In this document: one piece after another, positions 40,076 to 49,185 of the stretch | Position numbering within the stretch: the first letter of the stretch is position 1 | Layout: each line of letters starts with the position of its first letter | Source: Halopseudomonas pelagia | GTDB taxonomy: Bacteria; Pseudomonadota; Gammaproteobacteria; Pseudomonadales; Pseudomonadaceae | DNA length: 64,000 nt | Reading direction: 5' to 3' | Assembly: GCF_009497895.1 (NCBI RefSeq) | Contig: NZ_CP033116.1 | Span: 3,224,001 to 3,288,000 of the forward strand | The notes under the pieces: model-generated | What the model was told of the DNA's origin: nothing | Databases searched by the model: none | Seen by the model: only the letters and a program-made list of their open reading frames with translations | Program-made: the position numbers and the translations under genes

Positions 40076-40831
40076 TCACGATGGGTCAATCGATACCGCG
40101 TTTTGAGCGTTAGCCTTTCTCAGTGATTCCCCCTTCAGATTGAGCCGGTGGGCGCCGTGCAGGAGCCGGTCCAGGATGGCGTCGGCGAGCGTGGCGGAGC
40201 CGATGTACTCGTGCCAGTGTTCGGTGGGTAGCTGACTGGCAATGAGCGTTGAACCACGTCCATGACGGTCCTCGATCACCTCCATCAGATCCTGTCGTTG
40301 CTGGGCATTGACCTTCTGCATGCCCCAGTCATCTAGAATCAGCAGATCGGTTTTCAACAGCTGCGTCATCAGGCGGGCGTAGCTGCCATCGCCGTGGGCG
40401 ATCCGCACTTGCTCGAACAGCCGTGGCACCCGCAAGTAGCGGACGGATAGCCCTTGGCGGCAGGCCTGGTTGCCCAGGGCGCAAGCCAGCCATGTCTTGC
40501 CACAGCCGGTGGGACCGGTGATACACAGATTCAGCGATTGACCGATCCAGTCACAGCTGGCCAGGCCTGCCATACGGGAACGTTCCAGCCCTCGCGGGTG
40601 GCGATAGTCGATGTCTTCGATGCAGGCCTGCACGCGCAAGCGAGCAGCCTTCAGTAGCCGGTCCAGCCGACGGTTCTCCCGGTGCAGCACTTCCCGGTCT
40701 ACCAGCAGGGCCAGGCGCTCCTCGAACGCCAGGTCATGGGTTGCGGGCTGCGCCCGCTGCTGTTCCAAGGCGTCGCACATGCCCGTTAGCTTGAGGTGGC
40801 GCAGGGTGTTGAGTGTGTTGTGAGTCAGCAT
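40076..40831 (-). CDS. istB: IS21 helper ATPase IstB
   Basis: This 251-residue AAA+ ATPase (DnaC-like) assists IstA in target choice. Walker A is GPTGCGKTWLACALG, Walker B DLLILDDWGMQ, and the usual C-terminal ILDRLLHGAHRLNLKGESLR is present. It starts 14 bp after istA ends. Confidence 0.95.
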   Translation of the reverse strand: MLTHNTLNTLRHLKLTGMCDALEQQRAQPATHDLAFEERLALLVDREVLHRENRRLDRLLKAARLRVQACIEDIDYRHPRGLERSRMAGLASCDWIGQSLNLCITGPTGCGKTWLACALGNQACRQGLSVRYLRVPRLFEQVRIAHGDGSYARLMTQLLKTDLLILDDWGMQKVNAQQRQDLMEVIEDRHGRGSTLIASQLPTEHWHEYIGSATLADAILDRLLHGAHRLNLKGESLRKANAQNAVSIDPS

Positions 40832-40845
40832 AGGTCTCTCCGGGA

Positions 40846-42390
40846 TCAGTGGTAGTAATGCGGGCCGCGAACGTTGGTGTGCGCCGGCAGGTCGGTCAGG
40901 TCACGCTCATCGTCGGCCAGAGGCAGCGGGAACTGGTCCAGCCCCTGTTTCAGGATCGAGGTGATGCTCTGGTAGCTGGCCGAGTTGATCGACAGCGCCC
41001 GGGCACAGGCTTGTTCAAGGCGTTCACGGCTGTAGCGCCGACTGAGACTCAGCAATCCCAAACAAGCGCGGTAGCCATGCTCTGGATGAGGGCGGTCCTT
41101 GAGCTGGCTCTGCACCACCTCCAGCGTGCCGGGGCCGATGTCCTTGGCCCAGTTGAGGAAGCGCTGCGGCGACCAGTCCTTGTGGGCCTGATGCGCCTTG
41201 GGCATGTGTTCGGTCAGGGTTACGAAGCGGCTCTTCCCGTGGCGGGGATGTAATGCCACCCGCTGGCCCTTGTGCATGACCTCCAGGGCGGTATCCGTTA
41301 ACCGTACGTCCAGAACCAGCCCCACCAAGGCGTGAGGTACGCTGTACAGGCGTTTGTCGACCTCGATGTGGTAGTCGATGCCTGGCCTGGCCTTGCGCCA
41401 TTCGGCGTAGGTATAGGGCGCTACTGGCAGAGGCCGCAGTGCCGGTCGATCAAGTGCGTCGAACAGGCTCTGACGGCTCTCGGTTCGACCCTGGAACAGG
41501 CGCTGGTTCAGGGCTGGTAGCAACGCTGCAATGGCGGCATTGAGTTCGGCCAGGGAGAAGAACATCTGATGCCGTAAACGGGCCAGGATCCAGCGCTCGA
41601 CCAACAGCACCGACGTCTCGGCCTTCGCCTTATCCTTGGGCTTGTAGGGCCGTGCTGGCAATACCGCCGTCTGGTAATGGCAGGCCAGCTCAGCATAGGT
41701 CTCGTTGATCGTCGGACTGTAGCGGTCCGCCTTGGTCACCGCCGCCTTGAGGTTATCCGGAACCAGCAGTTCCGGTACCCCGCCAAAGAACCTGAACATC
41801 CTTTGGTGGGAGGCGATCCAGTCTGGAAGGCTCTGGCTCCAGGTAGCCTCGGCGAAGGTGTAACTGGACGCGCCCAGCACTGCCACAAAGACCTGGGCCT
41901 TGCGCACCTCACCGGTAGAGCGGTCCACCACCGGCACAGTAGGGCCGCAGTAATCGATAAAGATCTTCTCGCCAGCCCGGTGGACCTGTCGCATGCTGCG
42001 GCGCTGCCGGCCACGCCAGAGCCGGTAGTGGTGGCAGTACTGGCTGTAGCGATACGCCTTGTCGCCGTGGCGTTCTACGTATTCGGCCCAGAGCAGTTGC
42101 AGAGTGACGCCTTTGGTCTTGAGCTCTTGATGAACCTCGAAGTAGTCGGGCTCGGCAAAGCGTGACGGTGGCGCCTTGGCCGGGAACAGCAGCGCGTACA
42201 GCCGAACCTTGTCCAGGTCCTTCGGCAGTGGCCAGGTAACGCCCTGAACCTGGGCCAGGCTGACGTACTTGCCGACCACGCCCTTGGAGAGTCCGCAGGC
42301 ACGAGCAATGCGCTCGTGACTGAGACCGGCTTCGTATTTGAGGCGCAAGACCTCGATGATCTGTCGCATGGAAATCCTCGCAGCCGGCAT
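40846..42390 (-). CDS. istA: IS21 transposase IstA
   Basis: This 514-residue DDE transposase begins at ATG 42390 behind GAGGAAGAG. It has an N-terminal helix-turn-helix (HERIARACGLSKGVVGKYVSL). The rve core includes FIDYCGPTVPVVDR (first Asp), LLVPDNLKAAVTKADRY (second Asp) and the Glu in KAKAETSVLL. No frameshift is seen, so it should be active. Confidence 0.95.
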   Translation of the reverse strand: MPAARISMRQIIEVLRLKYEAGLSHERIARACGLSKGVVGKYVSLAQVQGVTWPLPKDLDKVRLYALLFPAKAPPSRFAEPDYFEVHQELKTKGVTLQLLWAEYVERHGDKAYRYSQYCHHYRLWRGRQRRSMRQVHRAGEKIFIDYCGPTVPVVDRSTGEVRKAQVFVAVLGASSYTFAEATWSQSLPDWIASHQRMFRFFGGVPELLVPDNLKAAVTKADRYSPTINETYAELACHYQTAVLPARPYKPKDKAKAETSVLLVERWILARLRHQMFFSLAELNAAIAALLPALNQRLFQGRTESRQSLFDALDRPALRPLPVAPYTYAEWRKARPGIDYHIEVDKRLYSVPHALVGLVLDVRLTDTALEVMHKGQRVALHPRHGKSRFVTLTEHMPKAHQAHKDWSPQRFLNWAKDIGPGTLEVVQSQLKDRPHPEHGYRACLGLLSLSRRYSRERLEQACARALSINSASYQSITSILKQGLDQFPLPLADDERDLTDLPAHTNVRGPHYYH

Positions 42391-42884
42391 CCGCTCTTCC
42401 TCGTGAAAAAAGGAAGCGGTATGCGCGATTAAGTTGAAGAATTCCAGTGTGTTGGCAGTGATTCCGGGGGAACGTGACCGACGATTCCGGCATCGTGACC
42501 GGTGATTCCGGGATATCACCCAAAATCGGTCACGATAAAACGGAATGAGCGGTCACGTTAGCCCGGAACAGGCGGTCACGTTCAAACGGAATGGGCGGTC
42601 ACGATGGGCCGGAATATGCACAAGGCCTTTAATGAAGCCCCCTGTATCGTAGACTTCAGCTAAAGCAGCCTTAAGCTGATCGCTGGAAATATTGAAGATA
42701 TTTGAAAACTTCCGCTCCATGTCGAGAGCAGACCGTACGGGTGATGTTAGGGGTTTAGAAAGCTGAAGCACGAAATGGATAGCAGCGAGCTCGCACTTGG
42801 GCAGGCTTAGTAAATCAGGAGGCGCTCCGCCAACCAGAGTATCTACCGTTGCTTCGCTGAGAGGTATGAACCAGCTTAGCTTTT

Positions 42885-43088
42885 TCATAAAGGCTTAACC
42901 ATCCTTGGCAGCTTGTTTACCCGCTTGCCACAGTACCGTGATTTTAAGTGGTGAATGTCAATTGGCTTTGCATAGCGTCGTCGAATAATCGCGCATGTGT
43001 GAAATGCCTTAGCCAAATGCCGCGTACTGACGAAACGCCTACTCCCCATTGGAATAACACCTTGTGGAGATCCTTGGGTCACCATCAA
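42885..43088 (-). CDS. Small basic hypothetical protein upstream of the split helicase
   Basis: This 67-residue frame is rich in R, K and H and has no recognised domain. Its stop overlaps the helicase ATG by 4 nt (ATGA), the usual sign of translational coupling and the only reason to keep it. An internal ATG 13 codons in (MGSRRFVSTRHLAK) is an alternative start. Confidence 0.4.
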   Translation of the reverse strand: MMVTQGSPQGVIPMGSRRFVSTRHLAKAFHTCAIIRRRYAKPIDIHHLKSRYCGKRVNKLPRMVKPL

Positions 43089-43155
43089 GAGTAGACGAAA
43101 GCAACGCCTTGGCCAGCCGCACTGTGTTTGTCCCGCTAACTAGGCTGTCATGAAC

Positions 43156-43641
43156 CTAACGCCTTAAGGTAGAAATAATCTCTTGCCGAACCCTTGCCTC
43201 GGAAATTCCAAGCATGCCATCAGTCTTAACTAATCTATGCAGACTGTCCTCTGGCCAGCCGGATCCATCATCATCAATTGCAAGCCAGCTATCGAATCGG
43301 CCTAAGCGATTGAGATAGGTGGCAATTTGTTCATAACGACTTTGTTGATCCCAAAGAACAGTGTCTGTGCTGTTTCGCTTCATAGCAGAATGCCACGTGG
43401 CACCCACCAGCCTAGCTGCAAGCGCGGCTGATAACATACCTTTGGCTCGCTGAAACCCTAGGTTCCTAACCCAGCTCGTGGACAGTACGATACCTACTTC
43501 AGGGAAGGGTTGGAGCAGTTCTTCAAGCAGCGGTGCCCACATAAACAGAGCGCCCTCAGACAGGAGCTCGATCTGACCATCCACTCGCCTATAGACGGCG
43601 TCGGGATGTAAGACACCATCGTAATCGAGAAATAACAGCAT
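43156..43641 (-). CDS. HAD domain protein of the RNA-repair-associated type
   Basis: This 161-residue protein opens with the HAD motif I LFLDYDGVLHPDAV. Motif II is in VGIVLSTSWVRN, and a late acidic motif is WLAIDDDGSGWP. The shape matches the HAD domain found in Swiss-Army-Knife RNA repair proteins, though no ligase or kinase domain is present. It would be a phosphatase. It is divergent from a PPP-type phosphatase gene, with 98 bp between starts. Confidence 0.75.
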   Translation of the reverse strand: MLLFLDYDGVLHPDAVYRRVDGQIELLSEGALFMWAPLLEELLQPFPEVGIVLSTSWVRNLGFQRAKGMLSAALAARLVGATWHSAMKRNSTDTVLWDQQSRYEQIATYLNRLGRFDSWLAIDDDGSGWPEDSLHRLVKTDGMLGISEARVRQEIISTLRR

Positions 43642-43739
43642 CTGGATAACCTGTGCATGATAATAAACCCTCTGAGTAGTACTCTAAGCTGGGCAAGTCC
43701 GAATGCCAACGCCATATATGAAGTCATGGGAACCTTCCA

Positions 43740-44447
43740 ATGAGACTTAATGAGCCAGTCTCACCAGTGCTGAGTGTTCACCGCATCCTTCCAGCTAACT
43801 TGAACGGAAGAGATTGGGTTTGCTCAGACCTTCATGGACATCTGCCAAAACTTTTGGAACAGCTGAGGTCAGTGAAATTTAACCCCCTCTCTGACAGACT
43901 AATATTACTGGGTGACCTGATTGATCGCGGACCCCATTCTTATCAAACCCTACAATGGGTGCTCACCACCCCGTGGTGCCACAGCGTGATAGGTAACCAT
44001 GAGCTTATGCTATGGGCTGCTGTCCAGAACCCCGAACTCACAAGTAAACGATTAGCCATGGGTGGAGCTTGGACCCACTCGCTGGATAGTGAGGAGCTGC
44101 GTATCCTCGCAGAGGCCGTACAGACTCACTTCCCTTTATCCTATAGCGTACCAACAGATATAGGGATGATTGGGCTGGTCCATTCTCAAAGCCCTGTCGA
44201 CGACTGGAACGAAATGCAGCACATTGTTTTCTCTGAATCATTGGCTAAGTGCTGTACCTGGGCATGGTCGCGTGCCTACCAGCATGGCGAATATATCCAG
44301 AATGTGGAAGCTGTTGTCTCTGGTCATATTGGTACAGACAAGATTGTCATACGCGGTAACCAGCTTTGGATAGATACTTTAGAACGGACCGGACAACCAA
44401 CCCTACTGAGCGCAAAGGAATTACTAGATCTTGTAAGAAGCCGCTAG
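43740..44447 (+). CDS. PPP-family metallophosphoesterase (PrpA/PphA-like)
   Basis: This 235-residue protein has the bimetal phosphatase motifs in order: SDLHGHLPKLLEQL (GDxHG-type, with SD for GD), LLGDLIDRGPHS and VIGNHELML, with later His residues in LVHSQSPVDDW and VVSGHIGTDK. Bacterial relatives dephosphorylate phosphoproteins or diadenosine polyphosphates. Its place in the island beside a HAD gene and near a kinase-containing system is notable, but no functional link is shown. Confidence 0.85.
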   Translation: MRLNEPVSPVLSVHRILPANLNGRDWVCSDLHGHLPKLLEQLRSVKFNPLSDRLILLGDLIDRGPHSYQTLQWVLTTPWCHSVIGNHELMLWAAVQNPELTSKRLAMGGAWTHSLDSEELRILAEAVQTHFPLSYSVPTDIGMIGLVHSQSPVDDWNEMQHIVFSESLAKCCTWAWSRAYQHGEYIQNVEAVVSGHIGTDKIVIRGNQLWIDTLERTGQPTLLSAKELLDLVRSR

Positions 44448-44634
44448 CCCATCGCCCAGGAACTTGCAATCGCGCTTTAATCACAGGCTGGCGGTGGTTT
44501 GCAGCTTTAACCACCTGACGACCAGGCTTATAACCAACCCCAGGCTCGGATGCCGGGTCTGATTCGCCTCTGATCTCTACACTCGAGTTTAGGTACTAAT
44601 CTGGGCCTCGAAATCAGGCGTGAAACCCCACACT
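44448..44634. other. Convergent intergenic gap
   Basis: There are 187 bp between the phosphatase stop and the stop of the 483-residue gene. GGTGGTTTGCAGCTTTAACCACC can form a hairpin (GGTGGTT with AACCACC), a possible weak bidirectional terminator at about 44491-44513. Confidence 0.4.
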
Positions 44635-46086
44635 TCACTCCTCCAAGAGATCAATGTCTTCTTCTGATACTCGCTCTTCTGGCACTTCAATACTACCGTA
44701 CTGTTTGAGGTAGTTTTCCGTTCTGCTGACAACTAGTGGATCAAGACTCATGAACCCAACTGGGACAGCGTGACCGATGGTAGATGAACCAGGCAGATGA
44801 ATCAAAACACCAGCCGCCACACCAGGCACCAGGAAAATCTCGACTGATTGTGGGGGACTGTCATTCAGGTAATGTTGTTTTTCCGTGAACGCTTTATGGG
44901 GGCCTTGTGCGCTGCGCTCAAGCAAGAGTACTGCACTAGGCTTTTGCTCCTCGCTACCAAGCTTCTCAGCGATTTGGTCCTGCACTCGTTGAATAATGGT
45001 GGGAAGCACCCTTGTAGTTCCCCAATAAGGCCTACGGGGAGCATGCCAATAAAACTTTCTGGGCAAACAAGTCGCTGGTGTGTAGTTGACGGCTCGGGTT
45101 ACAGCCAAGTCAAGAACAGCCGAATTGATGGGGGTAAAGAATGGACCTATTATAGCGATAGTTTTCCGTCTCTTCTGAAACTTGTGATCCTTCACCGCAA
45201 CAGCATCACGCTGGTATCGTTCAACCGAAAATCCGGTTTTAAGAGTGTAGCTCCGGAGAAACTCAGGAGCTAATTCCATCAGTATCTTATAGTCGTCAAC
45301 GGCGCTCTCTGGGACATGCAACCGTAAATCTTCTACAAATTTTCCAATTGCCGTAGCCACCTGTACCCGGTCATCCAGCTCATGCTCCGGCCGCCACTCA
45401 AGAAGATCTGGCTCTCCTTGATGTAAGAATGCTTGAGGAGATTTGACGACCACAGGCACCAAGGCAGAGAACTTATCCCCAGGAGTGACCGAATCTATCG
45501 AGTACAATGAACGTTTTAGCAGAGCACGTGACCCCTGCTTGGTGTTTAGCTCAGTAAAGTGTCGCTTGAACGAAGCCGGGATCTGCTCTTTGCCCTTGCT
45601 GACTAGCGCGTGGTCAACTTCCAGAGAATGTAAGCAGTGATCAAAAGCAGTAGTCCTAACGGAGTCTTGAGGAGCAAAGGAGATGAGATCGAAACCAAAA
45701 TTCCATGTACGCTTTTCAACATTGAAGATCTGAGGCTCCTCTCCCCCTGCTACAAAGAGATCCCGCCCCGCGCGAGTAGTCCAAAGCCGACCAGAGTCGC
45801 GGCTCACATAGCCAAGGTTGACTGCATCATTGAGCAGGTAAGTCATCTCCTGAGGGGAGAAATCAAAAAACTTGGTAACGTCCGCTTCGGGCATTCCATC
45901 CACTGAGTGGATCAATCGTAATAGGAACTCTGTGCTCTGAGACACCTTTCCTACCTCAGCGACTTTATGCTCGATCTTGTAGTTGCGACCGGCTAGCAGC
46001 GCATCGTAAACACCAATAACGACATCGACTGACTGTTCATCTCCGGAGGGCAGCTCTCGACTTCTAAGTGTCAAAGTACCTTTCAT
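44635..46086 (-). CDS. Unrecognised 483-residue partner of the NERD-kinase-helicase protein
   Basis: I do not recognise a named family. An N-terminal segment (VVIGVYDALLAGRNYKIEH) is followed by a winged-helix-like stretch (MPEADVTKFFDFSPQEMTYL... WTTRAGRDLFVAG), a mixed middle domain and a C-terminal alpha/beta part with AVLLLERSAQGPHK and VEIFLVPGVAAGVLIHLPG, ending in an acidic tail. The ATG overlaps the helicase stop by 4 nt, so the two are coupled. There is no PLD HxKxxxxD motif, membrane helix or signal peptide. A DNA- or RNA-binding partner or effector is inferred. Confidence 0.7.
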   Translation of the reverse strand: MKGTLTLRSRELPSGDEQSVDVVIGVYDALLAGRNYKIEHKVAEVGKVSQSTEFLLRLIHSVDGMPEADVTKFFDFSPQEMTYLLNDAVNLGYVSRDSGRLWTTRAGRDLFVAGGEEPQIFNVEKRTWNFGFDLISFAPQDSVRTTAFDHCLHSLEVDHALVSKGKEQIPASFKRHFTELNTKQGSRALLKRSLYSIDSVTPGDKFSALVPVVVKSPQAFLHQGEPDLLEWRPEHELDDRVQVATAIGKFVEDLRLHVPESAVDDYKILMELAPEFLRSYTLKTGFSVERYQRDAVAVKDHKFQKRRKTIAIIGPFFTPINSAVLDLAVTRAVNYTPATCLPRKFYWHAPRRPYWGTTRVLPTIIQRVQDQIAEKLGSEEQKPSAVLLLERSAQGPHKAFTEKQHYLNDSPPQSVEIFLVPGVAAGVLIHLPGSSTIGHAVPVGFMSLDPLVVSRTENYLKQYGSIEVPEERVSEEDIDLLEE

Positions 46087-48097
46087 AATCTCACCTTAGA
46101 ATCTCTTTGAGCCTTGGATGATGGGGCCGAAGCCTCTTGGGCCGCCCGCTGTCCCTCCAAGAGATCCGACGCCTCTCTGATGACTGCATTTCCCGCTGCA
46201 ACTTCGGCATCGAAGTTCTTGGCGAGCTCAGCCATGGGTTCGTCCGCAGCCCAGCCATGCTTGGCGCCGACGATGACTAATCTGTCCATTGCCCTGCTTG
46301 TGGCCACGTTAATTCGATTCGGTCTTTTCATGAACCCAGACCGGATGGTGGGCTTCCCATCAACGATCCTACCGTCCGAATTATTGCGAACGAGGGATAG
46401 AATCACGATGAGGTTTTCCTTCCCCTGATAACTGTCTACAGTATCAATCTTAATCGCCTGCCTCATTACGTTGCTCACACTGGCCACTCGTAGTTTTTGC
46501 TTTAAGGCAGTAGCCTGAGCACCATATGTACAAATTACTCCGATTGCATAATCCAAGTCATTACGAGCTTCTAGCCACTGGATAAACTCGGGAGATTTAT
46601 CCCACTCGGAAATCATCCCCATAATTACCTCAAGCTCTTTAGGATTCGTAAGTGACTTCCGAGACTTGCCGACCTCGGATTTCTGATACCCCTTTTCTTT
46701 CAGGTCGTCCGTGTAAACCCATGTCAGAGTATGCTTCAGACTATCAGGAAAGACCTCAGGGCTGTGCTCAGAAACAACCCGTCCCGAGTCAAGCTCACCG
46801 TTATAGAATGTGTTCGAGACCATACGACCAATCGGTGGCAGCATCCGGTACTGAGTTGTTATTCTTCGGCCGATCTCTTTTCCAATTGGAGACTCGAAGA
46901 CTCTTTCGAAATCGCTCTTAACAATCTCGTTAGCGGCGAATCCCGTTTCATCAACAACAGTAGAAACGACTTCCTCCTTGAACCTGGGCTCTAGCTGTTC
47001 TTGGTCACCTACAAGCACCACCCAGCTTCCAGCCTGCATTGGAACAGCCAGCTCGCTGGCAGTGGATCGAGCCGCTTCGTCGATCACAACCAAGTCAAAC
47101 ACAGTAGATGTAAGTCCAAGGGAGGACCGCCCCAGTCCAACACAGGTGCCGGCAACGATTTGACGGGTACCCGCAAGGAATGTCTCAAAGCTCCGCTCGG
47201 CGGTAGAGACACTTCCGATAATGTCTCGCGTTAAACGCGCTACTGACCTAAATCTAGCCACTAGATCTAGCGAGCAGTTGCTCCGCTTGGCAGCCTTATC
47301 AAATACTTCTTCGAGCAACTTTGGATCCGGGAGTGCGGACATGCTCGGCAATTCAATTTCTAACTCATGATCAACGTTTAATGTGTCGAGGGTTTTCATC
47401 AAGCTATCAATTCGATCAATGGCTCCGTCACGCTCTGTGTCTTCAGCTAGCGCGTTGATCTGTTCGATAACAGGCCTCACCGTGATCTCGAGCAAAATGA
47501 GCGTTGCTGAAACTTCCTGGGGAATTCCGATGGCCCTTGCAGCGACGATCAAGCGATCTTTCAGTGTGGCTTGAAATTTGTCTTTGTAGAGTTGCTCGAC
47601 GCGTGCAACGTGGAAGGGTAGTAAGCGCTCCGACACGTTGAGTTCCTGCCCTACCCGAATAATGCTTGGGGCTTCCGACAGTGCCGGATAGAGTTTAAGT
47701 ACCGCCTCTGCCGCGTTATTCACAGCCTCGTGAGATTGACTTGAGAGAAGCACGTTACGTACATACCCTTTGGTCAGCGCATAGTGGATGAGCGCCCCTA
47801 TGAAACGTGTTTTCCCCGTACCTGGTGGCCCCTGAAGAAGACCGAGCGGCCGGACCCTGAACAGCGCAGCGAAGGCCTCTGCTTGACTATCATTGAAGCC
47901 GTAAAGGGACTTAACCTCATCGACATTGACCTCAATTGAGGTTGAACTCACTTGAGCGTTACTGTCCGGATTAAAGTAATCGACCAAATTTCGTACCACA
48001 GATTGCTTATTCAGTAGGCGTGTAACGGTAATCCCCCCAAAAAACAGCGGTGATTAGAAGTAGAATTTTCCGTAAGCTATTTGGAGGGAGATTCTGC

Positions 48098-48364
48098 ATG
48101 AAGACATCACGTTTTACCGACAGCCAGATCATGGCGATTCTGAAACAAGCCGAGAGCGGCATACCGGTGCCGGAGCTCTGCCGCGAACACGGTATGAGCA
48201 GTGCCAGTTTTTACAAGTGGCGAGCGAAATTCGGCGGCATGGATACGTCCATGATCAAGCGCATGAAAGAGCTAGAAGATGAGAACCGGCGGCTGAAAAA
48301 AATGTACGCCGAAGAGCGCCTCAAATCCGAGTTACGCAAGGAGGCTCTTGAGGGAAAGTGGTAA
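48098..48364 (+). CDS. IS3-family transposase OrfA
   Basis: This 88-residue protein has a helix-turn-helix ([19 protein letters not shown], then [20 protein letters not shown]) and a leucine-zipper-like tail ([20 protein letters not shown]). The ATG at 48098 follows GGAGGGAG. Its end overlaps orfB. Confidence 0.93.
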   Translation: MKTSRFTDSQIMAILKQAESGIPVPELCREHGMSSASFYKWRAKFGGMDTSMIKRMKELEDENRRLKKMYAEERLKSELRKEALEGKW

Positions 48365-49185
48365 AGCCATCTCTTCGCCGCGAGATGGCGCAAAAAACTG
48401 TTGCAGCTGGTCGCTGTAGTATTCGCCTGGCCTGTGTAGCCTTCAGTGTCAGTGAGTCCTGCTATCGCTACCAGGCCAGGCTCAACAGTGAGAATTCCGA
48501 GATCGCGGACCTTCTGGTTCGGTTGACCCATAACCAGCGCAACTGGGGTTTTGGATTGTGTTTTCTGTATCTGCGCAACGTAAAGGGATACCTCTGGAAC
48601 CATAAACGTGTTTATCGAATTTATCGGGAACTGGAACTGAACCTGCGCATCAAGCCCCGTAAACGCTTGGTACGCGAGAAACCCGAGCCACTCGCGGTGC
48701 CCACGGTAATCAATGCCAGCTGGTCTATGGACTTCATGCACGACCAGTTAGAAGATGGTCGCAGCTACCGGCTGTTCAATGTGATTGACGATTACAACCG
48801 GGAAGGTCTTGGCATTGAAGTAGACCTGTCGCTGCCTTCTGAGCGCGTCATACGGGCTCTGGATCAGATCATTGAATGGCGAGGAAAGCCCGTCCAGATC
48901 CGCTGTGACAATGGACCGGAATACATCAGTGCTACGCTGGCTGCCTGGGCTGAGAAGCAGGGCATTGCACTGGCCTTTATCCAGCCCGGCAACCCGCAGC
49001 AGAATGCGTACATCGAGCGCTACAATCGCACCGTGCGCTACGACTGGCTGGCCCAATACCTGTTCGACTCCATTGAGGAGGTTCAGGAATATGCAACTCG
49101 GTGGCTATGGACCTACAATAATGAACGGCCAAACATGGCCTTGGGTGGTATCACGCCCCGACAGAAGTTGGCCATGGTGGCCTGA
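48358..49185 (+). CDS. IS3-family transposase OrfB
   Basis: This is a 275-residue DDE integrase: first Asp in [13 protein letters not shown], second in [10 protein letters not shown] and Glu in [16 protein letters not shown]. It overlaps orfA by 7 nt in another frame, so expression is probably by frameshift or re-initiation. Confidence 0.94.
   Translation: MVKPSLRREMAQKTVAAGRCSIRLACVAFSVSESCYRYQARLNSENSEIADLLVRLTHNQRNWGFGLCFLYLRNVKGYLWNHKRVYRIYRELELNLRIKPRKRLVREKPEPLAVPTVINASWSMDFMHDQLEDGRSYRLFNVIDDYNREGLGIEVDLSLPSERVIRALDQIIEWRGKPVQIRCDNGPEYISATLAAWAEKQGIALAFIQPGNPQQNAYIERYNRTVRYDWLAQYLFDSIEEVQEYATRWLWTYNNERPNMALGGITPRQKLAMVA

Larger units (their letters stand above)
39983..42620 (-). mobile_element. 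IS21-family insertion sequence
   Basis: The 2638-bp element carries istA and istB on the minus strand. The ends are inverted: TGCGTATTCCGGC at the left, and TGCATATTCCGGC reading inward from the right. Several internal ATTCCGG/CGTGACC repeats near both ends are the multiple transposase sites typical of IS21. It is flanked by direct repeats CAAGG at 39978-39982 and 42621-42625. It appears complete and lies in the same orientation as the helicase it disrupts. Confidence 0.95.
38332..42888 (-). pseudogene. SF1 (UvrD/FBH1-like) helicase gene split by IS21
   Basis: The 5' piece (42888 to 42621, 89 codons) and the 3' piece (39978 to 38332) flank an IS21-family element. Joining them across one copy of the 5-bp duplication CAAGG keeps the frame and gives a 637-residue protein reading ...GGFIKGLAQLSELG... 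at the seam. Walker A is AYAGTGKTFVLDE, Walker B ILIDEAHDLTAP, motif III LGDQLQN and motif VI LYTAMTRASGKLYIPE. The first 100 residues look like a helical domain. The AGTGKT loop and the spacing recall FBH1-type helicases. Defence or repair are both possible. Confidence 0.88.

Noticed and set aside
42430..42620. Repeated ATTCCGG/CGTGACC units as an independent regulatory array.
   Set aside because: They lie inside the IS21 end and match its left end, so they are transposase-binding repeats.
44635..46086. The 483-residue protein as the PLD nuclease of a standard Mokosh system.
   Set aside because: No HxKxxxxD motif is present; the nearest His-Lys (GPHKAF) lacks the rest of the motif.
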